29,882 bases of DNA from a virus (IMGVR_UViG_3300036398_001717:1-29882); one strand, 5' to 3'; numbered from the stretch's first letter, positions 8,752-14,750 are shown. The notes: generated from the letters alone by a model not told the origin. Made by a program: numbers and translations.

Positions 8752-9131
8752 TATAGGCTACCTGTAATATCTCCAATGACAGAGATAGTTCCAATCAATG
8801 GTGTCCAAATAGTTTCTCCATCAATAGTTACCTGAAGGTCAAAAGTTAATTCTGTAACTATGGATTTATATCCATTACCCCAAAACTGAGTAAGAGATGA
8901 TGGAGCCATAATGTCTACATATCCTTCTCCCGCCGTAACTTCTAATGAATCAAGAACGTCAGACTGAGGATCATAACTTGTAGCCTCAAAAGTCCATTCA
9001 GAGGTATCAAAATATGTTACTTCGTCATCTTCTAAAAATTCAACACGGAGCGGAGAAGTATCCCCTCTAACAATTTGCCATTTGATACGGGCTGGATCTG
9101 CTCCAAAAATTTCAGGTGCACACATAGTCAT
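8751..9131 (-). CDS. BppU-N-like beta-sandwich tail protein (126 aa)
   Basis: The protein contains IVRGDTSPLRVEF at about 22-34 and ends LIGTISVIGDITGSL, the same framework as the 114-aa product at 5347-5691. It is the first gene of the leftward fibre block inside the window. An alternative ATG lies two codons further in. A baseplate-connector role is inferred from the shared framework and position. Confidence 0.6.
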   Translation of the reverse strand: MTMCAPEIFGADPARIKWQIVRGDTSPLRVEFLEDDEVTYFDTSEWTFEATSYDPQSDVLDSLEVTAGEGYVDIMAPSSLTQFWGNGYKSIVTELTFDLQVTIDGETIWTPLIGTISVIGDITGSL

Positions 9132-9158
9132 AATACTTGATTATACCATAATAATAAT

Positions 9159-9205
9159 ACTGGCTCTCAGGTCGGTGGGTATACGAGATAGGCCTGAGAA
9201 CCAGT
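9159..9205 (-). ncRNA. 5'-terminal stem-loop of the late transcript
   Basis: ACTGG and CTCTCAGG pair with CCTGAGA-x-CCAGT: 13 positions with one mismatch, loop about 21 nt. The predicted transcription start from the -10 box at 9213-9218 is about 9206, so this stem would sit at the very 5' end of the fibre-block mRNA. There is no U-run on either side, so a terminator is less likely than an mRNA-stabilising or regulatory leader. Confidence 0.5.
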
Positions 9206-9212
9206 AAAATAA

Positions 9213-9241
9213 AGTATATCATATTTGGACATTTAAGACAT
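9213..9241 (-). promoter_or_regulatory. Probable late promoter, leftward
   Basis: TATACT (9213-9218) on the minus strand with ATGTCT 17 nt upstream (9236-9241). This is the only good promoter pair in the gap upstream of the fibre block. Confidence 0.45.
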
Positions 9242-9429
9242 CAAGATAACAAAAAGTTATATAATGTTATTACAAAAAGTTATAAAGTAAATTGTTAGTA
9301 AATTGTTATAATCGACGTAACTAAAAACTATGAAATCAAGGTGTTGGTGGTGTATACTTAAATATATATAAGAGAAAAGAGTATCTTTAAGTTAGGTTTT
9401 TAATATATCTTATATATAGTATATAGAAA
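9219..9429. other. AT-rich gene-free gap with short repeats
   Basis: No credible gene is present. It contains ACAAAAAGTTATA twice, 23 bp apart (9249, 9272), and GTAAATTGTTA twice in direct tandem (9287-9297, 9298-9308) running into TATAAT (9307-9312). The rest is A/T runs. It may be a promoter/operator region or an unwinding element. Confidence 0.5.
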
Positions 9430-9699
9430 TTACTTACTATCAACTTTGGCAATATGCTCAATTAAAATCTTATACATTTCATCAAGTTTTTTCTCTTGCC
9501 TATCTCGTGACATTATAGAGTCTTGACGTTGTTCGTCTAAAGCATTTTCTAATCTTGAAACCTGATCTTTTAAACTTGAGCCAGAATTGGGTTTAAGTTC
9601 GCTCAGGTAATGTCTAACTAACCACTTAATTGCAAAAGCAATAGATGATACAATTGTTAGTATTGCGACGATTAACGAGGCCCAGTCCTGAATTGTCAT
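9430..9699 (-). CDS. Holin-like one-TM coiled-coil protein (89 aa)
   Basis: There is one membrane segment at about 7-29 (ASLIVAILTIVSSIAFAIKW), then a basic stretch and a long charged coiled coil at about 42-85. This layout (short N-terminus, single TM, cytoplasmic coiled coil) is common among actinophage holins or holin-associated membrane proteins. TTATAAT stands 10 nt before the ATG. It is divergent from the SGNH gene across 33 bp. Lysis function is inferred from topology only. Confidence 0.55.
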   Translation of the reverse strand: MTIQDWASLIVAILTIVSSIAFAIKWLVRHYLSELKPNSGSSLKDQVSRLENALDEQRQDSIMSRDRQEKKLDEMYKILIEHIAKVDSK

Positions 9700-9732
9700 A
9701 GCCTGATTATTATAAGGGGAGTTTTTAAAAAT

Positions 9733-10611
9733 ATGAAACAGTGGGACTATTTACTAGGTCAAAATAACAAAACCTTCATATCTTTGATAACAACTAACAC
9801 CTTTGAGTCTAATCTTGAAAACTCAAAAGAATACGATATGGCCTGTCAAGATTGTAACCACGAAACTTGTTTAAAACTTAATCCAAATAAAGAAGTTGAT
9901 TTTTCTGACTTTTATCCCAACCACCCAATATCATATAAAATTAATAACTTTGGGTTTAGGTCTGATGACATAACAGCCGAGTCTGTAGAAAATAATTATG
10001 CCTTTATAGGATGCTCTAATACCTTTGGGCTAGGGGTTCCAGTAGATCACTTATGGTCATATCAGTTAAACTCTTTCTTAGGCGGTAGTTCTTTTATAAA
10101 CCTTGGAACACGTGGTGGAAATGTCCAAGTTATGGCTTATAACCTTTTTTCGCTGGTAAGGAATTTTGGAAATCCAAAAGGCATTTTTATAGACTTCTCA
10201 AATTTAAATAGACAGACAGAGTTTAATGGCATAGGGAAAAACAAACATATAACTATGACATATGACCAAAACATATCTAACACAGACTTGATGATATTTA
10301 GCGCTTCGACATTGATTATGTCTATAGAGGGATATTGTCGACAAGCAAATATACCTTTAGTATATTCTTCCTGGGACCCAGAAATGGCAAAGGTTTTAGA
10401 AAGGCTCTGCGAAAACGGGGATCTAGATACTAAAAATTATTTTAGCCAATACGACAGTAAGTTGATTCAAAAGGTTGGGGCGAAAGATCAACCAGAAATA
10501 TCTTCGAGCAAGTATTGGAACAAGTCGAGAGATGGCCACAGAAATGGAATAGAGCATTGGGCTGTTTATGAAATGTTCAAGGATAAGTTCGAAAAATCTT
10601 ATGGCCTTTAA
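9733..10611 (+). CDS. SGNH/GDSL-like hydrolase or acyltransferase
   Basis: Of 292 aa, residues about 91-103 read FIGCSNTFGLGVP, matching block I (G-x-S with catalytic Ser95). GTRGGNVQ at 125-132 matches block II Gly and block III Asn/Gly, and SRDGHRN near 265-271 supplies the late Asp/His pair, though as D-x-H rather than the usual D-x-x-H. A central DFSNLNR stretch replaces the common GTND. The family removes or transfers acyl groups, often on glycans. Beside fibre and glycosyltransferase genes it may trim or acylate surface sugars. There is no signal peptide, so it acts inside the cell or in the virion. Confidence 0.6.
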   Translation: MKQWDYLLGQNNKTFISLITTNTFESNLENSKEYDMACQDCNHETCLKLNPNKEVDFSDFYPNHPISYKINNFGFRSDDITAESVENNYAFIGCSNTFGLGVPVDHLWSYQLNSFLGGSSFINLGTRGGNVQVMAYNLFSLVRNFGNPKGIFIDFSNLNRQTEFNGIGKNKHITMTYDQNISNTDLMIFSASTLIMSIEGYCRQANIPLVYSSWDPEMAKVLERLCENGDLDTKNYFSQYDSKLIQKVGAKDQPEISSSKYWNKSRDGHRNGIEHWAVYEMFKDKFEKSYGL

Positions 10612-10682
10612 TTCGACGGGATATAAGTCGTCGCCGAAATAGAGGCTTTCCAAACCCCCATAAAGACAATCTATGGGACAAA

Positions 10683-10720
10683 GCCCCAAACTGTCTGATA
10701 GGGGCCTTAAAACCTTTTTT
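10683..10720 (+). terminator. Weak candidate terminator
   Basis: GCCCC/GGGGC stem with a 13-nt loop is followed by CTTAAAACCTTTTTT. The stem is short, and it directly precedes the next promoter. Confidence 0.35.
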
Positions 10721-10724
10721 AGGC

Positions 10725-10730
10725 TATAAT
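10725..10730 (+). promoter_or_regulatory. -10 box of a leaderless promoter
   Basis: TATAAT ends 6 nt before the ATG at 10737, so +1 falls on the start codon. Confidence 0.6.
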
Positions 10731-10736
10731 TAGAGT

Positions 10737-10937
10737 ATGCCAGATGATGTCAAATTTACAGATTTATTTGATCCGAGCCAACCAAGAAGTGACAAGGATC
10801 TGATAGAATATAGACTAGGCATTTGCAATGGTTGTGAATGGTTTAATAAGCGTTTAGTCAAGTGTAGGAAGTGCGGATGTTTTATGAAGTTAAAATCTAC
10901 GCTCAAGCAGGCTAAATGCCCTATGGAGAAATGGTGA
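10737..10937 (+). CDS. Small Cys-rich (zinc-ribbon-like) protein, paralogue B
   Basis: The 66-aa protein has C-x2-C at about 30-33 and C-x2-C-x-C at about 45-50, then LKQAKCPMEKW. It closely follows the C-terminal module of the 82-aa product at 1890-2138 but has a different N-terminus. Translation probably starts leaderless at this ATG. It is followed 5 nt later by a 55-aa gene. Zinc binding is likely; the role is unknown. Confidence 0.75.
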   Translation: MPDDVKFTDLFDPSQPRSDKDLIEYRLGICNGCEWFNKRLVKCRKCGCFMKLKSTLKQAKCPMEKW

Positions 10938-10942
10938 GTATT

Positions 10943-11110
10943 ATGGAAAAGCAAGATATTATTAATGCAGTTGTTGAAGTTGTAGAAGATCAGATGAAAC
11001 TTGATGCGCCTGCAGAATTAACAAAAGATCAGATTGAGGCTGCTCTTATATTGGGAAGACCATCTTTGACAGAGACAGCAAAGAAGATTGCAGATAAGTT
11101 GTTAGGATGA
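10943..11110 (+). CDS. Small acidic helical protein (55 aa)
   Basis: The chosen ATG has GGTGAG 4-5 nt upstream. The product MEKQDIINAVVEVVEDQMKL... is mostly helical and acidic. Its stop overlaps the next start (ATGA). No family recognised. Confidence 0.6.
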   Translation: MEKQDIINAVVEVVEDQMKLDAPAELTKDQIEAALILGRPSLTETAKKIADKLLG

Positions 11111-11274
11111 GTGATTTTAAAGATCCTTTTTGGCTTGAAGAAGCGTATATCACGAGAGATTTATCCCCCGAAGATATTGCAAAAGAGTGTCAAACCACTG
11201 AATACGAAGTAAAATATCATTTGGAACTATATGGTATTTCTAAAGAAGACCTCAGCGAAAACTTCTTTAAGTAG
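11107..11274 (+). CDS. Small HTH-like protein 1 (55 aa)
   Basis: The product has WLEEAYITRDLSPEDIAKEC followed by a second helix (TTEYEVKYHLELYGI), the pattern of a resolvase or homing-endonuclease type helix-turn-helix (D/E-I-A-x-x-C/L...V-x-x-x-L). It is a paralogue of the next gene, aligning over about 35 residues without gaps. It is ATGA-coupled to the gene upstream. It probably binds DNA; the partner is unknown. Confidence 0.6.
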   Translation: MSDFKDPFWLEEAYITRDLSPEDIAKECQTTEYEVKYHLELYGISKEDLSENFFK

Positions 11275-11279
11275 TATTG

Positions 11280-11285
11280 TATAAT
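11280..11285 (+). promoter_or_regulatory. -10 box, near-leaderless
   Basis: TATAAT ends 7 nt before the ATG at 11293. Confidence 0.5.
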
Positions 11286-11292
11286 TTACTAG

Positions 11293-11466
11293 ATGAAGAA
11301 GTATACGGATAAGGCTTGGTTAGAAGAGCAGTATGTGGATCAAGAGAAATCTATAGATACCCTCGCACAAATGTGTAATGTCGATAAAAAGGTTATTATC
11401 TATTATCTAAACGAATTTAGGATCTATCGCAAATACAATCACGATAAACATCCTATGCGTTGGTAG
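11293..11466 (+). CDS. Small HTH-like protein 2 (57 aa)
   Basis: WLEEQYVDQEKSIDTLAQMC followed by NVDKKVIIYYLNEFRIYRK gives the same helix-turn-helix layout as the gene just upstream. The two are tandem duplicates that have diverged strongly. It ends with a basic tail (DKHPMRW). Its 3' end overlaps by 14 nt a minus-strand gene. Confidence 0.6.
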   Translation: MKKYTDKAWLEEQYVDQEKSIDTLAQMCNVDKKVIIYYLNEFRIYRKYNHDKHPMRW

Positions 11467-11647
11467 AGCATTGGCAATTATCACAACATTGTTCTTTAAA
11501 CATTTTCATTGCCAAACCATCATTATCAGGACGACCTAGATCTTCCCAAAATTTCTCTCTACCCATAGCGTCTGTTTCTACTATTGGTTTTGACTCAAAG
11601 AAGAACTCTTCGTCCCAGGCGTTTTCTAGATTATCTAATATTCCCAT
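11453..11647 (-). CDS. Small acidic protein with C-terminal Cys cluster (64 aa)
   Basis: I start it at ATG 11647 because TATAAT (11654-11659) ends exactly 6 nt upstream, the leaderless spacing; a frame extension upstream would pass through that promoter. The acidic body includes FWEDLGRPDNDG, and the end has C-C-x2-C-x-C. Convergent with HTH-like protein 2. Unknown function. Confidence 0.6.
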   Translation of the reverse strand: MGILDNLENAWDEEFFFESKPIVETDAMGREKFWEDLGRPDNDGLAMKMFKEQCCDNCQCSTNA

Positions 11648-11653
11648 GAATTC

Positions 11654-11659
11654 ATTATA
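11654..11659 (-). promoter_or_regulatory. -10 box of a leaderless promoter
   Basis: TATAAT on the minus strand, 6 nt before the ATG at 11647. Confidence 0.55.
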
Positions 11660-11738
11660 CCCCAAATCTGAAAAATTTTGTAAAACCCAAATCCCCTAAA
11701 ATCTGAATATTTTGTCCAGATGGATGATACAGAGTTAT

Positions 11739-11808
11739 AAGAAAAATAAAGTAAAAATATAGTGAGCACATAATATAGCAAACTTTTATCTTTACTTTAT
11801 TTTTTCTT
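11739..11808. terminator. Long A/T inverted repeat, bidirectional terminator
   Basis: AAGAAAAATAAAGTAAA pairs with TTTACTTTATTTTT(T)CTT: 17 bp and one bulge across a 35-nt loop, with T-rich flanks both ways. It closes the leftward early operon ending at 11863. Confidence 0.65.
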
Positions 11809-11862
11809 TTATTGTTTTATTAGTAGTGTAGTGGGTGGGTGATCTTTCACACCCCTACCCCC

Positions 11863-12153
11863 TCACTTTGCTTTGGATATCATTGGCACCACTACCCTGT
11901 CGTAGTGTTGTCTTAATTGCTTAGTTTCGCTTACTGTATCTCTAGCGATTTTATCAAGACCTAAGTCTCTTACTACCTTGCTAGTCTCTACTACAATTGT
12001 TTTAGCGAATGCAACGCCTAATAGTTTTAGACCTACAGGAATTGCGACTACTGCACCAATAGTTAGGACTAGAATAATAATAGCCATAAAAATCAGTGAG
12101 TATTGGACGATATTGGCAAACCATTCAAAGGGGCTAGTTAAAAAATCAAACAA
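11863..12153 (-). CDS. Membrane protein (96 aa)
   Basis: A long hydrophobic stretch at about 17-48 (SLIFMAIIILVLTIGAVVAI and beyond) is enough for one long or two short membrane passes. A charged helical tail follows. The start is TTG with AAAGGAG upstream. It is the last gene of the leftward small-gene operon. It could affect the host membrane (superinfection exclusion, holin-like), but nothing specific is visible. Confidence 0.55.
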   Translation of the reverse strand: MFDFLTSPFEWFANIVQYSLIFMAIIILVLTIGAVVAIPVGLKLLGVAFAKTIVVETSKVVRDLGLDKIARDTVSETKQLRQHYDRVVVPMISKAK

Positions 12154-12166
12154 TATAAAATCTCCT

Positions 12167-12370
12167 TTAGCAAGATGTAGTAGATGTAGGGGCAGGTGTT
12201 AGAGAGTCAAGATATTCTTGACGCACCTTAGACATAACTCTATCTATTTGTGCATATGCGTTAGCGCACTTATAGCAATAGGTTTCTGTGTTGATGCCTA
12301 ACATAAAGGCATCTGTTCCACTATAGACTAGTTCTGTTGATTCACAGTTAATTACTTGACATGTTTTCAT
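12167..12370 (-). CDS. Small Cys protein (67 aa)
   Basis: Starts MKTCQVINC and has YCYKC at about 32-36, i.e. two Cys pairs suited to one zinc. The tail is Pro/Thr/Ser-rich (TPAPTSTTSC). It follows the 34-aa gene by 4 nt. Unknown. Confidence 0.6.
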   Translation of the reverse strand: MKTCQVINCESTELVYSGTDAFMLGINTETYCYKCANAYAQIDRVMSKVRQEYLDSLTPAPTSTTSC

Positions 12371-12374
12371 TTAT

Positions 12375-12479
12375 TTATCTCTTTTCTTTTGTGCAATTGC
12401 AAGGGTTAATGTTAATGTGTTTACCTGATTGGGTAACTATTGCTAATGTGTGACATTGTGAACATAAAAATATATGCAT
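12375..12479 (-). CDS. 34-aa zinc-ribbon-like peptide
   Basis: TAATG-coupled to the gene upstream. The product MHIFLCSQCHTLAIV... has C-x2-C and later C-x-C, a minimal zinc-binding set. Support is the coupling and Cys pattern. Confidence 0.5.
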   Translation of the reverse strand: MHIFLCSQCHTLAIVTQSGKHININPCNCTKEKR

Positions 12480-12571
12480 TAGAATTCACTGTCCTTTTCT
12501 AGTATGGTAGGGATGAGGGCTAGTAGTGTTACTGTAATAGATAACGCTATGATAACAATAGGGAAGGTCAT
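12479..12571 (-). CDS. 30-aa single-TM peptide
   Basis: TAATG overlaps at both ends. MTFPIVIIALSITVTLLALI is a complete membrane helix, followed by a short acidic tail. Similar one-helix peptides occur at 14172, 15357 and 18395. Confidence 0.5.
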   Translation of the reverse strand: MTFPIVIIALSITVTLLALIPTILEKDSEF

Positions 12572-12771
12572 TAGTTACCCTCCTCTACTGTGAGGACATA
12601 ATCAGTCTTATAGCGACTAATCTCAAACTTAGCACCATTAGTGCAACGCACCTGCATAGCAGAGCCGTTCCACTTTCGTAGTGATTCTACTACACCTGAT
12701 TTAACAAGGTTCATAGAATTAGGGAATGTGATAGTGTCACCTATCTCAATTGAGTTATATAGTGAAGTCAT
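12571..12771 (-). CDS. Small beta-rich protein (66 aa)
   Basis: First gene of the leftward early operon, with AAAGGAAG 6-7 nt before the ATG. The beta pattern (GDTITFPNS, GVVESLRKW, AMQVRCTNG) suggests a small SH3-like or KOW-like barrel. Role unknown. Confidence 0.6.
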   Translation of the reverse strand: MTSLYNSIEIGDTITFPNSMNLVKSGVVESLRKWNGSAMQVRCTNGAKFEISRYKTDYVLTVEEGN

Positions 12772-12884
12772 TTTGTAACTTCCTTTCTTTTAATACTGTT
12801 AGCACTTTGCTAACTGTTTTCCTTGACCTAGGTTATTTGCCTACCCTGCTAGATAGGGCTCACTAGGATTTATATTTAATTGTT

Positions 12885-12907
12885 ATAGTAGTAATACTAG
12901 CAGACAT
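12885..12907 (-). promoter_or_regulatory. TGTC-type promoter for leftward early operon
   Basis: On minus, ATGTCT, 11 nt, TACTAT. Same spacing as the eight plus-strand copies. Predicted start about 12878, giving a leader of about 107 nt. Confidence 0.5.
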
Positions 12908-12962
12908 TTCTGCTACTGTCTAGTATACTGGCTAGTAGTCCCACTATGTGGAGCGTGGGCTA

Positions 12963-12978
12963 TGTGATTTAGGTCACT
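12963..12978. promoter_or_regulatory. CRP/GlxR-like site
   Basis: TGTGA-N6-TCACT; centre about 92 nt upstream of the predicted leftward start. Confidence 0.5.
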
Positions 12979-13114
12979 TATTTGCTACGCTCATATAACA
13001 TTTCGTTATCTTATTTGGTAGGCTCATTGACCTTTTTTATCCCTATTTAATTTTCTATAAGAGAATAATAACATAAATAAGCCTAAAAGTCAAGTCCTAA
13101 CACGGCGTGTCGTA

Positions 13115-13130
13115 TGTGATTCGCATCACA
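13115..13130. promoter_or_regulatory. CRP/GlxR-like site, perfect arms
   Basis: TGTGA-TTCGCA-TCACA, 2 nt after the ACGGCGTGTCG word. Confidence 0.65.
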
Positions 13131-13144
13131 CGGGGCCCGAGAAA

Positions 13145-13273
13145 ATGACCATTCATACGCATATACGCCTAAGACTAGTCATATACATATGCGCCCATGA
13201 TCAGTCATGTGCATATACGCCTATGACCATACATGGGTAGGGGTGCCTATGACCAGTCATATATACCTCGGCG
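13145..13273 (+). repeat. Five degenerate about 26-bp iterons
   Basis: Copies start at 13145, 13172, 13197, 13223 and 13249. The core is ATGACCAGTCAT, then 3 nt, then CATATACGCCT. Copies 1 and 3 are the most alike, and copies 4 and 5 diverge in the second half. The unspaced head-to-tail arrangement and near-constant period suit a replication or repressor binding array. Confidence 0.75.
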
Positions 13274-13276
13274 AAA

Positions 13277-13308
13277 TGTGGGCTACATCACATATGACCT
13301 ACATCACA
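13277..13308. promoter_or_regulatory. Two abutting CRP-like sites
   Basis: TGTGG-N6-TCACA (13277-13292) and TATGA-N6-TCACA (13293-13308) lie end to end, 16 bp apart, about 70 and 86 nt upstream of the predicted start at 13370. Confidence 0.5.
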
Positions 13309-13340
13309 ATGTCCGATTTACCCTATTTATACCCTCCAAT

Positions 13341-13363
13341 ATGTCAGACCCCCCTGCTATACT
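13341..13363 (+). promoter_or_regulatory. TGTC-type promoter
   Basis: ATGTCA, 11 nt, TATACT; predicted start about 13370, leader about 53 nt with a GAAAGG ribosome site. Confidence 0.65.
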
Positions 13364-13422
13364 TACTAGTATAAAGAAAGTTAAATAAAGGTTATTTAAC
13401 AAAAAAGAAAGGTTAGGTCAAA

Positions 13423-13620
13423 ATGACTAACACTAATAAAATAGACACGATGAGTTTCCTCATTGAAAATGATATCTGCGTAATGGATAACATCTGCGTA
13501 TTCTGCTCAATCCGTATGGATGGATGGGATAGGTTCTGCCGTAAGTGTAAAGACTATAAAGGCGTTATGGATGTCTATCAAGCCGTAGAAAACTATGGAA
13601 TAGAAATCCTAGGACTTTAA
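13423..13620 (+). CDS. Small zinc-ribbon-like protein (65 aa)
   Basis: C-x2-C (NICVFC) and C-x2-C (FCRKC) lie about 15 residues apart, a likely single zinc ribbon. It is the first gene of the rightward early region, with AAAGAAAGG upstream. No family recognised. Confidence 0.65.
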   Translation: MTNTNKIDTMSFLIENDICVMDNICVFCSIRMDGWDRFCRKCKDYKGVMDVYQAVENYGIEILGL

Positions 13621-13682
13621 TAATAATTAAATAAAATAAAAACTTAATAAAAATTAACTAACAAAAAGAAAGGTTGTCAAAA

Positions 13683-13862
13683 ATGATAACACTAGAAAAT
13701 AAAAAGTGCGTAGAGCACAATCCAATGAAATCTGCTATATCAGAGGTTTCAGATACACAATACACTTTCTGCCAAGATTGTGAAAATAATATTGAGCGTT
13801 GGTATAACGATACTGACCCAGAGCGTCTACCTATGTGGACAGATTGGAAGGTGTCAAAGTGA
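13683..13862 (+). CDS. Small Cys/His protein (59 aa)
   Basis: KCVEH near the N-terminus and FCQDC near residue 31 could bind one metal ion. The ATG was chosen for AAAGAAAGG about 9 nt upstream. It overlaps the next gene by GTGA. Confidence 0.6.
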   Translation: MITLENKKCVEHNPMKSAISEVSDTQYTFCQDCENNIERWYNDTDPERLPMWTDWKVSK

Positions 13863-14023
13863 GCACACTTTACCCTTTGGTTTCCGTATGTGGAAACAAA
13901 ACATCTTATGTAGATGCATTTGATGTAAATTATAACCCTCACGGTTCTATATGCTGTGATAATTGCGAAAGCATTTTAATCTGCCGTAAGGCTTGGGATT
14001 TTCTATATAAAGGAGTTAAATAA
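13859..14023 (+). CDS. Small zinc-ribbon-like protein (54 aa)
   Basis: The GTG start overlaps the previous stop and has GGAAGG upstream. CCDNCESILIC supplies C-x2-C plus an additional Cys, with an earlier Cys at about 9. Coupled to the next gene by TAATG. Unknown role. Confidence 0.6.
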   Translation: MSTLYPLVSVCGNKTSYVDAFDVNYNPHGSICCDNCESILICRKAWDFLYKGVK

Positions 14024-14172
14024 TGATTAGCGAAGATAAATCAGAGCAAGCGTTTCAACTTGCTAAAATTAAATATCCAGATGCACCATATGCTGCACTT
14101 TGGGGTTCTGCTCAAGTTTTTCTTACTGAAGAACAGATGCAAAAAATTATCAATTTTATGGAGGTTAAATAA
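14023..14172 (+). CDS. Small helical protein (49 aa)
   Basis: TAATG at both ends, AAAGGAG upstream. MISEDKSEQAFQLAKIKYPD and TEEQMQKIINFMEVK are helices. No family recognised. Confidence 0.6.
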   Translation: MISEDKSEQAFQLAKIKYPDAPYAALWGSAQVFLTEEQMQKIINFMEVK

Positions 14173-14273
14173 TGAATAATTTTTATCAAACTTTTTTTGA
14201 AAGTGGCAATGCACTTTTTTGGTTTTCTATGATCTGTTTAGGTTATGGGTTTTATTTATTCGTTACTGAATAA
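14172..14273 (+). CDS. 33-aa single-TM peptide
   Basis: Coupled by TAATG. ALFWFSMICLGYGFYLFV is a membrane helix. Last gene of this run, closed by the hairpin at 14280. Confidence 0.5.
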   Translation: MNNFYQTFFESGNALFWFSMICLGYGFYLFVTE

Positions 14274-14279
14274 ATTTTT

Positions 14280-14297
14280 CCCGAGATTTTCCTCGGG
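14280..14297 (+). terminator. CCCGAG hairpin (repeated family)
   Basis: CCCGAG/CTCGGG stem, 6-nt loop. There is no U-run after it (one before). Related hairpins with GATTTTCCTCGG or its variants lie at 15556, 17142, 18471 and 20155. Confidence 0.5.
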
Positions 14298-14302
14298 CCG
14301 TT

Positions 14303-14318
14303 TGTGGTGTAAATCACA
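14303..14318. promoter_or_regulatory. CRP/GlxR-like site
   Basis: TGTGG-N6-TCACA, centre about 75 nt upstream of the start at 14385. Confidence 0.5.
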
Positions 14319-14349
14319 CTAAAAATGTCCGTTTTGTGCGTGTCTAAAC

Positions 14350-14378
14350 TTGACTTTTTGAGATTTCTCTGCTATACT
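14350..14378 (+). promoter_or_regulatory. Sigma-70-type promoter
   Basis: TTGACT-N17-TATACT; leader about 43 nt to the 39-aa gene. Confidence 0.7.
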
Positions 14379-14427
14379 TCTAGTATAAAGAAAATTGAGA
14401 AAGGTTCTCAAATTGAAAGGAGTCCAA

Positions 14428-14547
14428 ATGGACTATAACGACTACTATGATGAAATTTACCTTGAAATTTATGAGGAGTTTGGCGCTGAAAGCGTTTCAG
14501 ACCCAGCGTATGCTGAATCTCTAAAAAGTGGTATAAATCACATCTAA
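14428..14547 (+). CDS. Acidic Tyr-rich peptide (39 aa)
   Basis: GAAAGGAG 7-8 nt before the ATG. The start MDYNDYYDEIYLEIYEEFG is strikingly acidic and aromatic, like a DNA mimic or a small inhibitor of a host enzyme; that is only a resemblance. Its 3' end contains a CRP-like site (14527-14542). Confidence 0.6.
   Translation: MDYNDYYDEIYLEIYEEFGAESVSDPAYAESLKSGINHI
14527..14542. promoter_or_regulatory. CRP-like site inside gene end
   Basis: AGTGG-N6-TCACA, overlapping the last codons, 9 nt before an ACGGCGTGTCG word. Confidence 0.4.
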
Positions 14548-14563
14548 GATACGGCGTGTCGTC

Positions 14564-14592
14564 TTGACTTTTTGCCCCTAGTGTGATAGTCT
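14564..14592 (+). promoter_or_regulatory. Sigma-70-type promoter
   Basis: TTGACT-N17-TAGTCT, immediately after the ACGGCGTGTCG word at 14551-14561. Start about 14599. Confidence 0.5.
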
Positions 14593-14631
14593 TACTACAT
14601 AAGAAAAACTAAATAAAGGACAAATCGGCTA

Positions 14632-14684
14632 ATGAGCCTAAGCAAATAAATGTGATGCAAATCACAGTGAGCCTTAGCAAATAA
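14632..14684 (+). repeat. Direct repeat around a CRP-like site, two MSLSK minigenes
   Basis: (A/G)TGAGCCT(A/T)AGCAAATAA occurs at 14632-14649 and 14667-14684, flanking TGTGA-N6-TCACA. Each copy reads as a start codon, Ser-Leu-Ser-Lys and a stop. The only internal difference is a synonymous Leu codon, and the first copy has AAAGGA upstream. It could be leader peptides or simply a DNA-binding repeat. Confidence 0.45.
14651..14666. promoter_or_regulatory. CRP/GlxR-like site, perfect arms
   Basis: TGTGA-TGCAAA-TCACA, about 64 nt upstream of the predicted start at 14723. Confidence 0.65.
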
Positions 14685-14693
14685 GTAGCCAAA

Positions 14694-14716
14694 ATGTCTG
14701 CCCCCTGTGATAGGAT
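14694..14716 (+). promoter_or_regulatory. TGTC-type promoter
   Basis: ATGTCT, 11 nt, TAGGAT; leader about 28 nt. Confidence 0.55.
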
Positions 14717-14750
14717 AGTCTTATCACTTAAAAAAAGAAAGGTGGTTCTA

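Larger units (their letters stand above)
12772..13422. other. Divergent early control region
   Basis: Gene-free 650 bp between the leftward and rightward early operons. It contains a promoter on each strand, four CRP-like sites, a copy of the ACGGCGTGTCG word (13102-13112) and about 26-bp iterons. It is the main regulatory hub of the window. Confidence 0.8.

Noticed and set aside
9159-9205. tRNA or simple terminator
   Set aside because: No T-arm or anticodon loop, and no U-run after the stem on either strand.
9330-9371. 13-codon peptide MKSRCWWCILKYI after TATAAT
   Set aside because: Too short, no ribosome site, and not at leaderless distance.
10423-10689. 88-codon minus frame over the SGNH gene end
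   Set aside because: Overlaps a longer supported gene and begins inside the intergenic hairpin; no start signals.
13145-13273. CRISPR-like repeat/spacer array
   Set aside because: The period is only about 26 bp with no spacer; copies abut and diverge as iterons do.
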